Assembly (NCBI GenBank): GCA_031265345.1
Contig: JAISCU010000397.1
Location: 1-13,419 of the forward strand
DNA length: 13,419 nucleotides
Direction: 5' to 3'
Source of the DNA: Bifidobacteriaceae bacterium
GTDB lineage: Bacteria > Actinomycetota > Actinomycetes > Actinomycetales > WQXJ01
This document shows, in pieces, positions 1-7,091 of the stretch. Numbering within the stretch: position 1 is the stretch's first letter; every line of letters starts with the position of its first letter. Both the position numbers and the translations under genes were made by a program. The notes beneath the pieces are model-generated. The model made no database searches. It was given only the letters and a program-made list of their open reading frames with translations, and was not told the DNA's origin.

Positions 1-1898
1 CGGACGCCTCTTATGAGGCGCGGATCAAGGCGTCATACCCGCTGCATCCGGAACTTCTGGACCGCCTGTACGAGGACTGGTCGGCGTTGGAACGGTTCCA
101 GCGGACGCGCGGCGTGCTCAAACTGATCTCGTCCGTGGTCCACGAGCTCTGGGCGGAGGGCGACGCGTCGCCGCTGATCCTACCCGGCAATGTCCCCCTA
201 GCCGCAACCACCGTCAACACCGACTTGACGCAATACCTCGAAGACTCATGGAAGCCGATCATCGACCGAGACATCGACGGGACTGCAGCCACGGCCGCGC
301 AGATCGACAACGCGCGGTCCACGCTGGGTTCGCGGCACGTCACGCGCCGCATTGCCAAGACCATCTTCATGGGAGCCGCGCCGCGCGCGAAGTCCGCCCG
401 GAAAGGGCTAGACAAGCAGTACGTGTGGCTCGGGACGGCGGTGCCGGGCGACGCGTTGGGCAGCTTCGGCGCGGCACTCGACGCGATGGAACAGCAGTCG
501 ACCTACTTCTACGTGGACCAGGGCCACTACTGGTTCGACACGCAGGCGTCCGTCACCAAGACCGCCTCGGACTACGCCGAACGGCTGCGCGAGGACCCCG
601 AGACGGTGTGGAACGAGATAGTGGCGCGGCTGGGCGCCGAGGAGCGCCAGCGCGGAGAGTTCAGCCGAGTCCACATCGCCCCGGAGTTCTCGGGCGACAT
701 CCCCGACCTGGAGGAAACCCGGCTGGTGATACTGCACCCGCGGCACTCGCGGCGGAAAGGGGACGGGGCGGCATCGGCCACCGACCAGTGGGTCAAGGAA
801 GCTCTGGAGACGCGCGGCTCGTCCCAGCGGACGCACCGCAACGCGCTGGTCTTCCTGGCTGCGGACCGGGACATGCTGGAATCGCTGGAGGCCGGCGTGC
901 GCACCTACCTGGGCTGGAAACTGGTGCTCTCGATGGCCGAGGAGATGAACCTCACGGCCCAGCAGAAACGCCAGGCGGACGATGCCGTCCTGCGGGCCGG
1001 TCAGGTCATCTCCGACCGCCTGCGCGACACGTTTGTGTGGTGCGTTTACCCGTCGCAACCGGATCCGAAGCTTCCCTTCGAGCTGGCCGCCGAGCGGGTG
1101 CCGGACTCTGCGGGCAAGTCTTTGGCGCAGCGGGTCTCCGACCGGCTGGTGACCAGGCTCCGCCAATTGATCCCGAACCTCGACCCGACGTACCTGGGGC
1201 GGGAGCTGAACGAGGCCCTGAAACCGGCTTGGCACGACGGCCATATCTCGGTCGGTGAGGTCTGGAGCTATTTCACCCGCTACCCGTACCTCTCCCGGCT
1301 AACGCGTCGCGACGTGCTGGACCAGGCGGTGCGCGATGCCGCGGACGCGATCCTCGTTGGTGACGAGCGTTTCGCCATCGCGTCCGGCTACGACGCCCAC
1401 GGCGGCCGGTACCGCGATCTGGTGGTACCGCCCCAGCCGAGTGCGACCGTCCACGTCACAGATCAGACGCTTCTGGTCGACTGGGATGTCGCCCACGCCC
1501 AGGTTGAGCGCGAACGAGCGCCCGAGCCGCCGCCCGGACCTGGTGACGGGGACCGTTCGGGCTGGGCACCGCCCGGTGACGGATCCCGTGGAGCGCCTAC
1601 GGGTGCGGTCAGACAAGGCGGTGCCGTCCCACCGGTTCCCGAGGACGACAAGGCCACCGAGGCGCGGACCACCCGATACTTCGGCCAGGTCCACCTCAAT
1701 CCCAGGCGGTACGGCTCCAGCTTCTCCGCGATCAGCAAGGAAATCCTGGAACGCTTGGAGGCCAGCGGCGCTGACCTGGAAATCGTCCTCGACATCCAGG
1801 CCAGGAAACCCGCAGGCTTCACCGAGTCCGAAACCCGCACCATCAACGAAAACGCCCGAACCCTGAGATTCGACGACACCGGCTTCACCGCCGATTGA
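1..1898 (+). CDS. DUF499 domain (COG1483-type) ATPase, C-terminal part, 5' truncated by window
   Basis: The frame is open from the first base (codons begin at base 3) to TGA at 1896-1898, giving 631 residues with no start in the window. The TTG at base 87 lies inside conserved sequence and is not the start. Residues 12-39 carry the YPLHPELLDRLYEDW and ERFQRTRGVL motifs typical of DUF499 proteins. The middle resembles the family's ATPase-accessory region (YWLGTAVPGD, QGHYWFDTQ). A Pro/Gly/Asp-rich linker at about 504-556 is followed by a conserved C-terminal domain ending NENARTLRFDDTGF. Family members are about 1,000-1,100 residues, many with an N-terminal Swt1-like HEPN domain and P-loop, so roughly 400 residues lie upstream. 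Known context: these ATPases sit in defence islands beside DUF1156 adenine methylases and helicases. The gene is followed after 10 bp by the zinc-hook ATPase, suggesting one operon. The family call is fairly secure; the defence role is inferred. Confidence 0.88.
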   Translation, partial: DASYEARIKASYPLHPELLDRLYEDWSALERFQRTRGVLKLISSVVHELWAEGDASPLILPGNVPLAATTVNTDLTQYLEDSWKPIIDRDIDGTAATAAQIDNARSTLGSRHVTRRIAKTIFMGAAPRAKSARKGLDKQYVWLGTAVPGDALGSFGAALDAMEQQSTYFYVDQGHYWFDTQASVTKTASDYAERLREDPETVWNEIVARLGAEERQRGEFSRVHIAPEFSGDIPDLEETRLVILHPRHSRRKGDGAASATDQWVKEALETRGSSQRTHRNALVFLAADRDMLESLEAGVRTYLGWKLVLSMAEEMNLTAQQKRQADDAVLRAGQVISDRLRDTFVWCVYPSQPDPKLPFELAAERVPDSAGKSLAQRVSDRLVTRLRQLIPNLDPTYLGRELNEALKPAWHDGHISVGEVWSYFTRYPYLSRLTRRDVLDQAVRDAADAILVGDERFAIASGYDAHGGRYRDLVVPPQPSATVHVTDQTLLVDWDVAHAQVERERAPEPPPGPGDGDRSGWAPPGDGSRGAPTGAVRQGGAVPPVPEDDKATEARTTRYFGQVHLNPRRYGSSFSAISKEILERLEASGADLEIVLDIQARKPAGFTESETRTINENARTLRFDDTGFTAD

Positions 1899-1901
1899 GG
1901 G
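1897..1901 (+). promoter_or_regulatory. Ribosome binding site of the zinc-hook ATPase gene
   Basis: GAGGG, seven bases before the ATG at 1909. It overlaps the TGA of the DUF499 gene, so ribosomes ending there could reinitiate. This supports the chosen start and the co-translation of the two genes. Confidence 0.65.
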
Positions 1902-1908
1902 TCCCCCA

Positions 1909-4512
1909 ATGACCATCCAGACCAGACCTGCACCATCGGCAAGTTTAGCCAACGACATCGCCAGTTGGATGGCTTCCCGTCCAGGGTGGCAGACCGACGC
2001 CGTTCGACGGTTCTGCCGCCGAGAAGACCTGTCCACTAAGGACATCCAGGCCATCGCCGACCACCTGGTCGCGGGTACGTATCCGGCGGTGCCTGAGTTG
2101 ATGGCACCGGACATGCCGGGGGGGAACCCGAACGGCCGACCCGTCGCGTTGCGAGCAATATCAGACGTGAAGGGCATAAACGCTCTGATGGAGGGACAAC
2201 AACTGGAGTTTGAGGACTCGGGGCTCACCGTCGTCTACGGAGACAACGCCAGCGGCAAGTCGGGATACGCGCGCTTGCTGCGCCGTGCCGTCACATCCAG
2301 AGTTGGCCTCGAAGTGATTCTCGGTGATGTCTTCTCGACCGAGGCAACCGGACAGGCCGCAAGCATCGAGTATCGGGTCGAAGGTGACCCTGGCGCCAAC
2401 AGATGGAACCTGGGAGAGGACGCTGGTGCGCATCTGACCGCCATTAGGTTTTACGACTCGGAATGCGGCAGGGCCTATGTCAATTCTGCGACCGAAGCCA
2501 GCTACCGACCATTCGCCTTGACCCTTCTCGACCAGCTCTTGGCAGCATGCGAGGCCCTCCGGACCGAATTGGAGACGAGGACTCAGCGACTCGAGGGCAC
2601 CCGCCCTTCCTTGCCGTCGATCTCGGGCGACACTCCATCCGGCGTGCTTCTTCGCAGTCTGACCGCGAATACTACCGACGATGAGATCAATGCCATGACA
2701 ACCTTGATTCCGATGCACGACGAGGAACTCAGCGTCGCGACTGCCGAGGAGGCCCGCCTGAAAGGAACGGACCCGAAAAAGGAGAAATCAAGACTCACGA
2801 ACGTTGCTAACGCGTGGGAGACCGTGGGCTCGCGCGTCGAAGCGCTTGCCCAGGCGCTCGGAGTCGATGGTCTGGCCAAGACCAGACAGGCCGTGCACGT
2901 TGCGGCCACGGCGAGGGAGGCAGCAGCCATCGCTTCTAGCAGGGGTTTCGGCGACGAGCCTCTCAAGGGGGTTGGCTCGGAATCTTGGCGTGCGCTTTGG
3001 ATGGCCGCCCGCGACTACTCGGTTGCTGAGGCCTACCACAAGCATGAGTTCCCCGAGGCCGGTCCAGGTGCCCGCTGTGTCTTGTGCCAACAGCCGCTCG
3101 CTGAGGAGGCAGCCGACAGGTTGCTCAGATTTCAGGCGTTCATGCAGGACACAACCGAACGCGACGTATCGGCGGCTGAAGGTCAGTTGGACAAACAAAC
3201 GGAGAGGCTGTCGGGCCTCTTGAGTCTCCCTTCAAACGTGGCGGCCGCCCTTGCTTCGCTTGAAGCCGGCGGCGAGCAGGTCGCCGAAACTGTGGCGTGG
3301 CTTGAGTCCGCCCACCAGACGGCTTCATCGGCGGCGGCGTTCATTCGGGGAGAGATGACCGAGTTACCGAAGCCGGTGGTGGCCCATGTGACGGGGATGA
3401 TCGCCGACCGAGTCCAGGAAATCCGAAAGCAGGCGCTGGCGATCGACTCCGCGTCGTTCGAAAAAGCCATCATCGCGGCAACGACACGAGTTCAGACCCT
3501 TCGAGATGCCGCTGCGCTCGCCACGGCCAGGGTGCAACTCTTCCAGCAACGCGATTACTTGAAAGCCAAGGCGCAGATTGACACCGCGCGACGGGCGACG
3601 GAGACGACCGGCATCACCCGCAAATCGACCGAACTGACCAAGCTCCATGTGACGGAACTCGTGAGAAGCCACTTTGTCGAAGAGGCCAGGAGGCTGGCGC
3701 TGGACAAAGTGAGCCTCGACCCCACTCGCGGTCGCAAGAACGTGACGCTGGAACACCGGCCCAGACTCTCAGGAGCGGCGATGACGGTCGATGTCGCAGA
3801 CGTCCTGAGCGAAGGCGAGCAGACGGCGTTGGGCCTTGCTGGCTTCTTGACGGAAGTGGCGCTCGACGAGTCCAAGTCGGCAGTGATTTTCGACGACCCA
3901 GTGACATCGCTCGACGCAGGACGCAGGAGCAGAGTCGCAAATCGTCTAGCCGAGTTGGCGCGCGACCGGCAAGTCATCGTGTTCACGCACGAGGTCACCT
4001 TCGTGAACGAGTTGAAGAGGCAAGGACGGGACCTGGATGTGGCTATCACCCCGCGCGGGGTGGTCAGGGGAGAGGGAGATCTGCCAGGCAAGATACTCGC
4101 GTATCATCCGTGGGACGCCAAAGATATTCCGGAGAGGATCCAGTTCCTTGAGGCGGAGCTTGCGAGGATCAAGAAGGCCAGGCCCCAAATCGACGCCGAA
4201 GAGTATTCCCGTCAGGCTGGGGCCTGGGGCGGCCTACTTTCTGAGGCGTGGGAGCGAGCCGTCAACCTTGAGATCGCCTCTCGACTGATGGATCGCGGAA
4301 CCAACGAGATCAAGCCAATGATGTTCCGAATCCTTCCGCGTGTGACCGAACAAGACAACAGGGACTTCCAAGCTGGTTACGGTAAGGCCTCAGAGTGGGC
4401 GTTCAGGCATGACAAAGCCTCTGGGTTCCAGCCGCCCGCACCAGACCTGATGAAGGAGGAATTGGATAGATTCAAGACCTGGCATCGCCGAATCAAGAGC
4501 TACCAGAAGTGA
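1909..4512 (+). CDS. SMC/RloC-like AAA_13 family ATPase with central zinc hook
   Basis: An 867-residue ABC/SMC-type ATPase. Walker A is GDNASGKS at 111-118. Long helical, coiled-coil-like arms flank a CVLC zinc-hook motif (C390, C393). The signature LSEGEQ is at 633-638, Walker B VIFDDP at 659-664, and an H-loop histidine at 694. Rad50 and RloC share this split-head layout with a CxxC hook that dimerises through zinc. After the head comes a C-terminal domain of about 150 residues with a conserved-looking AWERAV (780-785) and HDKA (834-837), seen in AAA_13 relatives but of unknown function. I see no PrrC-type R-x3-E...H anticodon-nuclease triad, so no nuclease is called. There is an 80-residue helical N-terminal extension before the P-loop core. 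Codons look somewhat less G/C-ending than in the genes at the right of the window, as for acquired DNA. Probable role: DNA-sensing partner of the DUF499 ATPase in defence (inferred). Confidence 0.88.
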   Translation: MTIQTRPAPSASLANDIASWMASRPGWQTDAVRRFCRREDLSTKDIQAIADHLVAGTYPAVPELMAPDMPGGNPNGRPVALRAISDVKGINALMEGQQLEFEDSGLTVVYGDNASGKSGYARLLRRAVTSRVGLEVILGDVFSTEATGQAASIEYRVEGDPGANRWNLGEDAGAHLTAIRFYDSECGRAYVNSATEASYRPFALTLLDQLLAACEALRTELETRTQRLEGTRPSLPSISGDTPSGVLLRSLTANTTDDEINAMTTLIPMHDEELSVATAEEARLKGTDPKKEKSRLTNVANAWETVGSRVEALAQALGVDGLAKTRQAVHVAATAREAAAIASSRGFGDEPLKGVGSESWRALWMAARDYSVAEAYHKHEFPEAGPGARCVLCQQPLAEEAADRLLRFQAFMQDTTERDVSAAEGQLDKQTERLSGLLSLPSNVAAALASLEAGGEQVAETVAWLESAHQTASSAAAFIRGEMTELPKPVVAHVTGMIADRVQEIRKQALAIDSASFEKAIIAATTRVQTLRDAAALATARVQLFQQRDYLKAKAQIDTARRATETTGITRKSTELTKLHVTELVRSHFVEEARRLALDKVSLDPTRGRKNVTLEHRPRLSGAAMTVDVADVLSEGEQTALGLAGFLTEVALDESKSAVIFDDPVTSLDAGRRSRVANRLAELARDRQVIVFTHEVTFVNELKRQGRDLDVAITPRGVVRGEGDLPGKILAYHPWDAKDIPERIQFLEAELARIKKARPQIDAEEYSRQAGAWGGLLSEAWERAVNLEIASRLMDRGTNEIKPMMFRILPRVTEQDNRDFQAGYGKASEWAFRHDKASGFQPPAPDLMKEELDRFKTWHRRIKSYQK

Positions 4513-4702
4513 CCTACTCTCGGCATCGGTGTCGTTGCTAAAGGATCTGCTCGCGAACCGGGCAGCGACCGGAAACTGACCGGTTTCAGCGCGAAAGGAC
4601 AGCAATGGACGCGCGCCGACGAGCGGCATCGACGGCATGTTCACGCAGGTCAACGAGCAAGAATGCAAGTGACCGGATACTCGACGAAAGACGTTTGCCG
4701 CC
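4513..4702. other. Intergenic segment between ATPase gene and tRNA fragment
   Basis: This 190-bp stretch separates the last defence gene from the att-like tRNA fragment. It holds a weak hairpin (GAAAC at 4572-4576 pairing with GTTTC at 4583-4587) without a T-tract, so I do not call a terminator. The only reading frame with a good ribosome site is the short one listed at 4605. No integrase or other recognisable gene is present here. Confidence 0.5.
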
Positions 4703-4733
4703 AATGAATAGGTCAAGGGTTCGATTCCCTTAG
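4605..4733 (+). CDS. Possible small basic protein (42 aa) ending inside the tRNA fragment
   Basis: ATG at 4605 follows AAAGGA (4594-4599) with a five-base gap, a good ribosome site for this genome. The 42-residue product is rich in Arg and Ser and matches no family I know. Its stop TAG (4731-4733) lies in the tRNA-derived sequence, so its last nine or so codons are att DNA. That would be normal for a gene at the end of an integrated element, but a chance frame in G/C-rich DNA is at least as likely. Confidence 0.2.
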   Translation: MDARRRAASTACSRRSTSKNASDRILDERRLPPMNRSRVRFP

Positions 4734-4741
4734 ATGGCTCA
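4703..4741 (+). repeat. tRNA 3'-half duplication, probable att site of an integrated element (tRNA-Thr-like)
   Basis: This segment reads as a tRNA from the last two anticodon-loop bases (AA) through the 3' anticodon-stem strand TGAAT, variable loop AGGTC, T stem AAGGG, T loop TTCGATT, T stem CCCTT, and acceptor strand AGATGGC followed by TCA. The bases upstream do not continue as a tRNA: there is no anticodon, D arm or 5' acceptor strand. The pattern resembles actinobacterial tRNA-Thr(CGT). Tyrosine-recombinase elements integrate at tRNA 3' ends and leave such a partial copy at the far end. Since the fragment reads left to right, the intact tRNA and the element should lie to its left, placing the two ATPase genes inside the element. 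The exact isoacceptor is a recollection, not a search result. Confidence 0.7.
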
Positions 4742-4962
4742 AAAGGGCGCGCCAAAGGCCCATGGAGGCCGGTCCAGTGGGCGCTCATGTGCCCGAAGTC
4801 ACCGCTTTCAGCGATCAGTTCAACGATCAGCCGCCCACAAATCTGGCTGTGGGTGCCAACGAGTTCGAGGAAGGGCACGGTGCGGCCTTCGACCTCATGG
4901 ATGCGGTAGAGGATTGAGTAGGTCGGCTCCAGCGTCGAGCGACACCCTCCCGGCAGGCCTCC
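4742..4962 (-). pseudogene. Remnant of a YafQ/RelE-like toxin C-terminus
   Basis: On the minus strand, the frame open after the stop at 4963-4965 reads TYSILYRIHEVEG...VPFLELVGTHSQ. This resembles the last strands of YafQ/RelE-superfamily mRNA interferases, which commonly end in an R/V-TG-THS-LF motif. No complete gene can be built. The upstream portion is out of frame or absent, there is no antitoxin gene, and the frame then runs into the tRNA fragment. It may be a frameshifted or truncated toxin left near the integration boundary. The resemblance covers only about 30 residues, so this could be coincidence. Confidence 0.33.
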
Positions 4963-5107
4963 TCAGCCCATGCATCCACAGGCTGGGTTGCGGGAGGTCT
5001 TCGGCTGCACGGGCCCAACGCTTCGCGCACGCGGACCCGCAGTCGCTTCGACGGCCTAACGCATGCCTCTTCTTGGCACAGGTCGTTTCGGTGTCGGTGG
5101 TACCTGT

Positions 5108-5113
5108 CATGAT
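5108..5113 (+). promoter_or_regulatory. Possible -10 element of the DUF2786 gene (leaderless)
   Basis: CATGAT lies seven bases before the ATG at 5121 and agrees with the actinobacterial TANNNT -10 at the second A and final T. No usable Shine-Dalgarno is present, since GTGAGG sits one base from the ATG. Transcription starting at the A of the ATG would explain this. No convincing -35 is seen. Confidence 0.3.
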
Positions 5114-5120
5114 GTGAGGC

Positions 5121-5912
5121 ATGAATCAGCAGACTTCACGGGCGGCCGTGATCGAACGGATCACGCGCCTCATGGCGCTGTCTGACTCCCCTCACGAGGC
5201 GGAGGCCGCGCTCGCCGCGGAGCGGGCCACCAAGCTCATGCTTCAGTGGGTCATCGACGAGGCGGAGCTGAACGGCGCGACCAAGCAGGAGGCGCCGGAG
5301 TCGGTACAGGTCGAGCTTCCCGGTGACAAGGGCGGCCTGTTTGAGATGTACCTGCTGCTCCAAGCTTTGGCGAAGGCCCACGGGTGTCTGACGTTCTTCC
5401 ACCGCGACCTCTATTCCCGGCGCGGGTCCCGCGCTATCACCAGGAGCGCCACGCTGGCCGGTTTCGCCGCAGAGGTCGCCGCCGTCCAGCAGCTGTTCGC
5501 GATGTTGGCCGCGGTCATGGCGGCAGACATGCGACGCGACTGGCGAGGCGCCCACGCCCACGCGGAGGCACGAATGAAGGCGGACCGGGCGGCCCGTGGC
5601 CTGGACACGAACGTGCGGCTGACCACCCACGGCCACGCCGCCTACCGCCGAGGCTTCTACCAGGGGTTCGTGACGCGGGTCGCGGCACGCCTCGACGCCG
5701 CCCGCGCCGAGGTGGAGGAGGCCCAGGACGGCACCAGCAATGCCCTGGTCCTGGCGGCCCGTCAGGAGAGGGTGTCCGCCTGGGTCGACGGCAACATGGA
5801 GACCTACACCGAGCGAATCCGAACGGCGCAGATGTCCCAAGCCGGCTGGGACGCCGGCGCCGCCAGCGGCGAACGCGCGCCGCTGGGACGGACCGGGTTG
5901 CCGAAAGGCTGA
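5121..5912 (+). CDS. DUF2786 domain-containing protein
   Basis: A 263-residue soluble protein. Residues 8-50 match the DUF2786 pattern: a helix, then ALSDSPHEAEAALAAERATKLM and an IDEAEL ending, as in many actinobacterial and phage-linked proteins. The remainder, with an Arg/Ala-rich helix around 140-160 and HGHAAYRRGFYQGF, is like the C-terminal domain usually attached to DUF2786. The molecular function of the family is unknown; members are frequent in prophages, plasmids and genomic islands. It stands alone here, between a toxin remnant and a broken DUF3800 gene, which fits a graveyard of accessory genes. The ATG at 5121 lacks a spaced ribosome site and may be leaderless. No frameshift or internal stop is seen. 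Confidence 0.82.
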   Translation: MNQQTSRAAVIERITRLMALSDSPHEAEAALAAERATKLMLQWVIDEAELNGATKQEAPESVQVELPGDKGGLFEMYLLLQALAKAHGCLTFFHRDLYSRRGSRAITRSATLAGFAAEVAAVQQLFAMLAAVMAADMRRDWRGAHAHAEARMKADRAARGLDTNVRLTTHGHAAYRRGFYQGFVTRVAARLDAARAEVEEAQDGTSNALVLAARQERVSAWVDGNMETYTERIRTAQMSQAGWDAGAASGERAPLGRTGLPKG

Positions 5913-5934
5913 TCGTGGGGTCTACGCAGCGCCG

Positions 5935-6135
5935 ATGACCACAGCCTTGTAGCTGGATGAATCAGGGGATCTCGGCCTCGACCTCGCCAACGCCAGGACA
6001 TCCGGCTTCTTCGTGGTGGCCGCCCTGTTCGATTGTCCTGGGTGGCTCAAAGAAGCGCCTGCCCAGAGGCATCGGCGGTTCCGTGAGTCCTCAGAAATCC
6101 GGGCAGGGGTGCCCATTGGGGTCTTCTGTTCGCGG
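5935..6135 (+). pseudogene. DUF3800 gene remnant with a stop at codon 6
   Basis: From ATG at 5935 the frame reads M-T-T-A-L, then TAG (5950-5952), then LDESGDLGLDLANARTSGFF followed by VVAALFD. DUF3800 proteins begin with a hydrophobic stretch, a (Y/F)xDESGD/N-x-G motif and a FVVAA strand. The TAG stands exactly where the aromatic residue before LDESGD is expected, consistent with a TAC or TAT codon mutated to TAG. After about residue 35 the resemblance fades and the expected remaining 200 or so residues are not recognisable. DUF3800 proteins have an RNase H-like fold and are common in mobile and defence-rich DNA. The gene is called dead, though a GTG at 6013 reopens the frame. Confidence 0.5.
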
Positions 6136-6505
6136 TTTCCGGGTGCGGCCCCGCACCGCCGCGCCAGCCCGGTGGCGCGCCCACGTTTCCAAGCGTCGAC
6201 GCCGTCCCCACCCGTGCGGGCGCCCGGCCACGCCTCCAGGTATCCGCCCGCCCATGCAGCCGCCGAGCCACGCGCGCGCCAACGTCGTCAACGACAAGGG
6301 CACAGGCGTAGAAACGGGCCCGTCGACGTCAAGATGAAGTGGAACGCCGACGGGCCCTCGCGCGCTTGGGCCACGCGCCTGGGGCCACCATATGCGAGGG
6401 GCCCGCCCGTGTCGACTGATCAGGAGGCCGTATCAAGACTGACAGGCGACAAAACGGCCGCAAGACGGCCAACGAGCCCGCCGCCAGTCGCAGAAGGGCC
6501 ACCAC
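6136..6505. other. Non-coding stretch with two hairpins
   Basis: I see no gene here on either strand; the open frames are G/C-rich shadows with low-complexity translations. Two structures stand out. One is a short tight hairpin at 6142-6157 (GGTGCGG-CC-CCGCACC). The other is the long inverted repeat listed at 6316. Neither is followed by a T-tract. The region may be decayed 3' sequence of the DUF3800 gene plus the 3' flank of the minus-strand regulator gene. Confidence 0.4.
6316..6357. repeat. 10-bp perfect inverted repeat (hairpin)
   Basis: GGGCCCGTCG (6316-6325) is exactly repeated in inverse as CGACGGGCCC (6348-6357), with a 22-base loop. Each arm contains GGGCCC, itself a palindrome. No T-run follows on either strand. 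It lies about 150 bp beyond the stop of the minus-strand regulator gene, so it could act as a terminator for it, a repeat-element end or a protein site. Nothing in the sequence decides between these. Confidence 0.5.
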
Positions 6506-6799
6506 CTACAGCCCGGCGATCTCCCGCAACACCGCCACATGACCCGCGAACGCGGACCGTCCGGCCTTGGTCAGCGCGGCCCAGGTGCGCAGATGCCCAT
6601 CCGCCGATTCCTTCTTGAGTTCCACAAACCCAGCGGCCTCCAGCCGCGCCAAGTGTTTCGACAACACCGAATCCGCCACGCCCAATCGCTCACGCAGCGC
6701 AGCGAACTCCGCCGAGCCCACTTCCGACAGCGCCCCGCACACACGTAGCCGTACGGGCGCATGAATCTCGGCGTCGAACCGAGGTTCAGATCCCATCAT
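6506..6799 (-). CDS. Winged-helix transcriptional regulator (HTH_34/MarR-like)
   Basis: A 97-residue DNA-binding protein. Residues 12-25 form the first helix (IHAPVRLRVCGAL), and the helix-turn-helix is at about 30-56, with recognition helix VADSVLSKHLARLEAAGFVEL. A wing of about 60-76 (KKESADGHLRTWAALTKAGR) is followed by a C-terminal helix. This is the compact HTH_34 type of actinobacterial regulator. Its start ATG overlaps the stop of the membrane protein gene in ATGA, so the two are translationally coupled. The start at 6799 is preferred to a much longer upstream frame because it begins exactly at the conserved domain; a second ATG follows directly at 6796. It probably controls its own operon or a transport/stress function; the ligand is unknown. 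Confidence 0.78.
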   Translation of the reverse strand: MMGSEPRFDAEIHAPVRLRVCGALSEVGSAEFAALRERLGVADSVLSKHLARLEAAGFVELKKESADGHLRTWAALTKAGRSAFAGHVAVLREIAGL

Positions 6800-7050
6800 C
6801 CGTTGACCCAGCGCCTGCGAGCCGCAACGCGACGTGTTGCCACAGACCACAGGCTCAGCACGCCCCAGACTCCCCCGCCCGTTACCGCCGCCCCCGGCGA
6901 TCCGTCGAGCGCGAATTGGCACACCAGGAAACCGACCAGCGCCACTGCCCCCGCGACACACGCTTCCATCAGGCCTGGACGCGTCCAACCAACCCGGACT
7001 CTGATGCCGCGCACCCGCACGCGCCACACCACCAGTGCCGCCAGCTCCAT
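6796..7050 (-). CDS. Small membrane protein, possibly N-terminally truncated
   Basis: An 84-residue hydrophobic protein not assigned to a family. There are probable membrane segments at the N-terminus (ELAALVVW, preceded in frame by AAYGALIV), at about 29-48 (EACVAGAVALVGFLVCQFAL) and at about 55-70 (VTGGGVWGVLSLWSVA). The C-terminus is basic (RRVAARRRW). The ATG at 7050 is the only usual start before an in-frame stop near 7096-7098. It cuts into the first hydrophobic segment and has a poor ribosome site, so either a rare start is used or the 5' end has been lost. The stop overlaps the regulator's ATG (ATGA). Membrane protein plus HTH_34 regulator pairs are common in actinobacteria. Confidence 0.55.
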   Translation of the reverse strand: MELAALVVWRVRVRGIRVRVGWTRPGLMEACVAGAVALVGFLVCQFALDGSPGAAVTGGGVWGVLSLWSVATRRVAARRRWVNG

Positions 7051-7091
7051 GACGATCAGTGCCCCGTAGGCCGCGGGTCGCGCCCGAGGTT

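Noticed and set aside
87..89. TTG at 87 as the start of the DUF499 gene
   Set aside because: It lies within the conserved DWSALERFQRTRGVL motif and the frame is open to the window edge with family-like sequence, so the gene is cut by the window.
1909..4512. Calling the hooked ATPase an RloC anticodon nuclease
   Set aside because: The ATPase and zinc-hook layout fit, but the PrrC/RloC-type catalytic triad is not visible in the C-terminal domain.
4572..4587. Terminator after the ATPase gene
   Set aside because: The stem is only five base pairs and no T-tract follows.
4660..4741. A complete tRNA gene ending at 4741
   Set aside because: Only the half from the anticodon loop onward is present; no 5' acceptor strand, D arm or anticodon can be found upstream.
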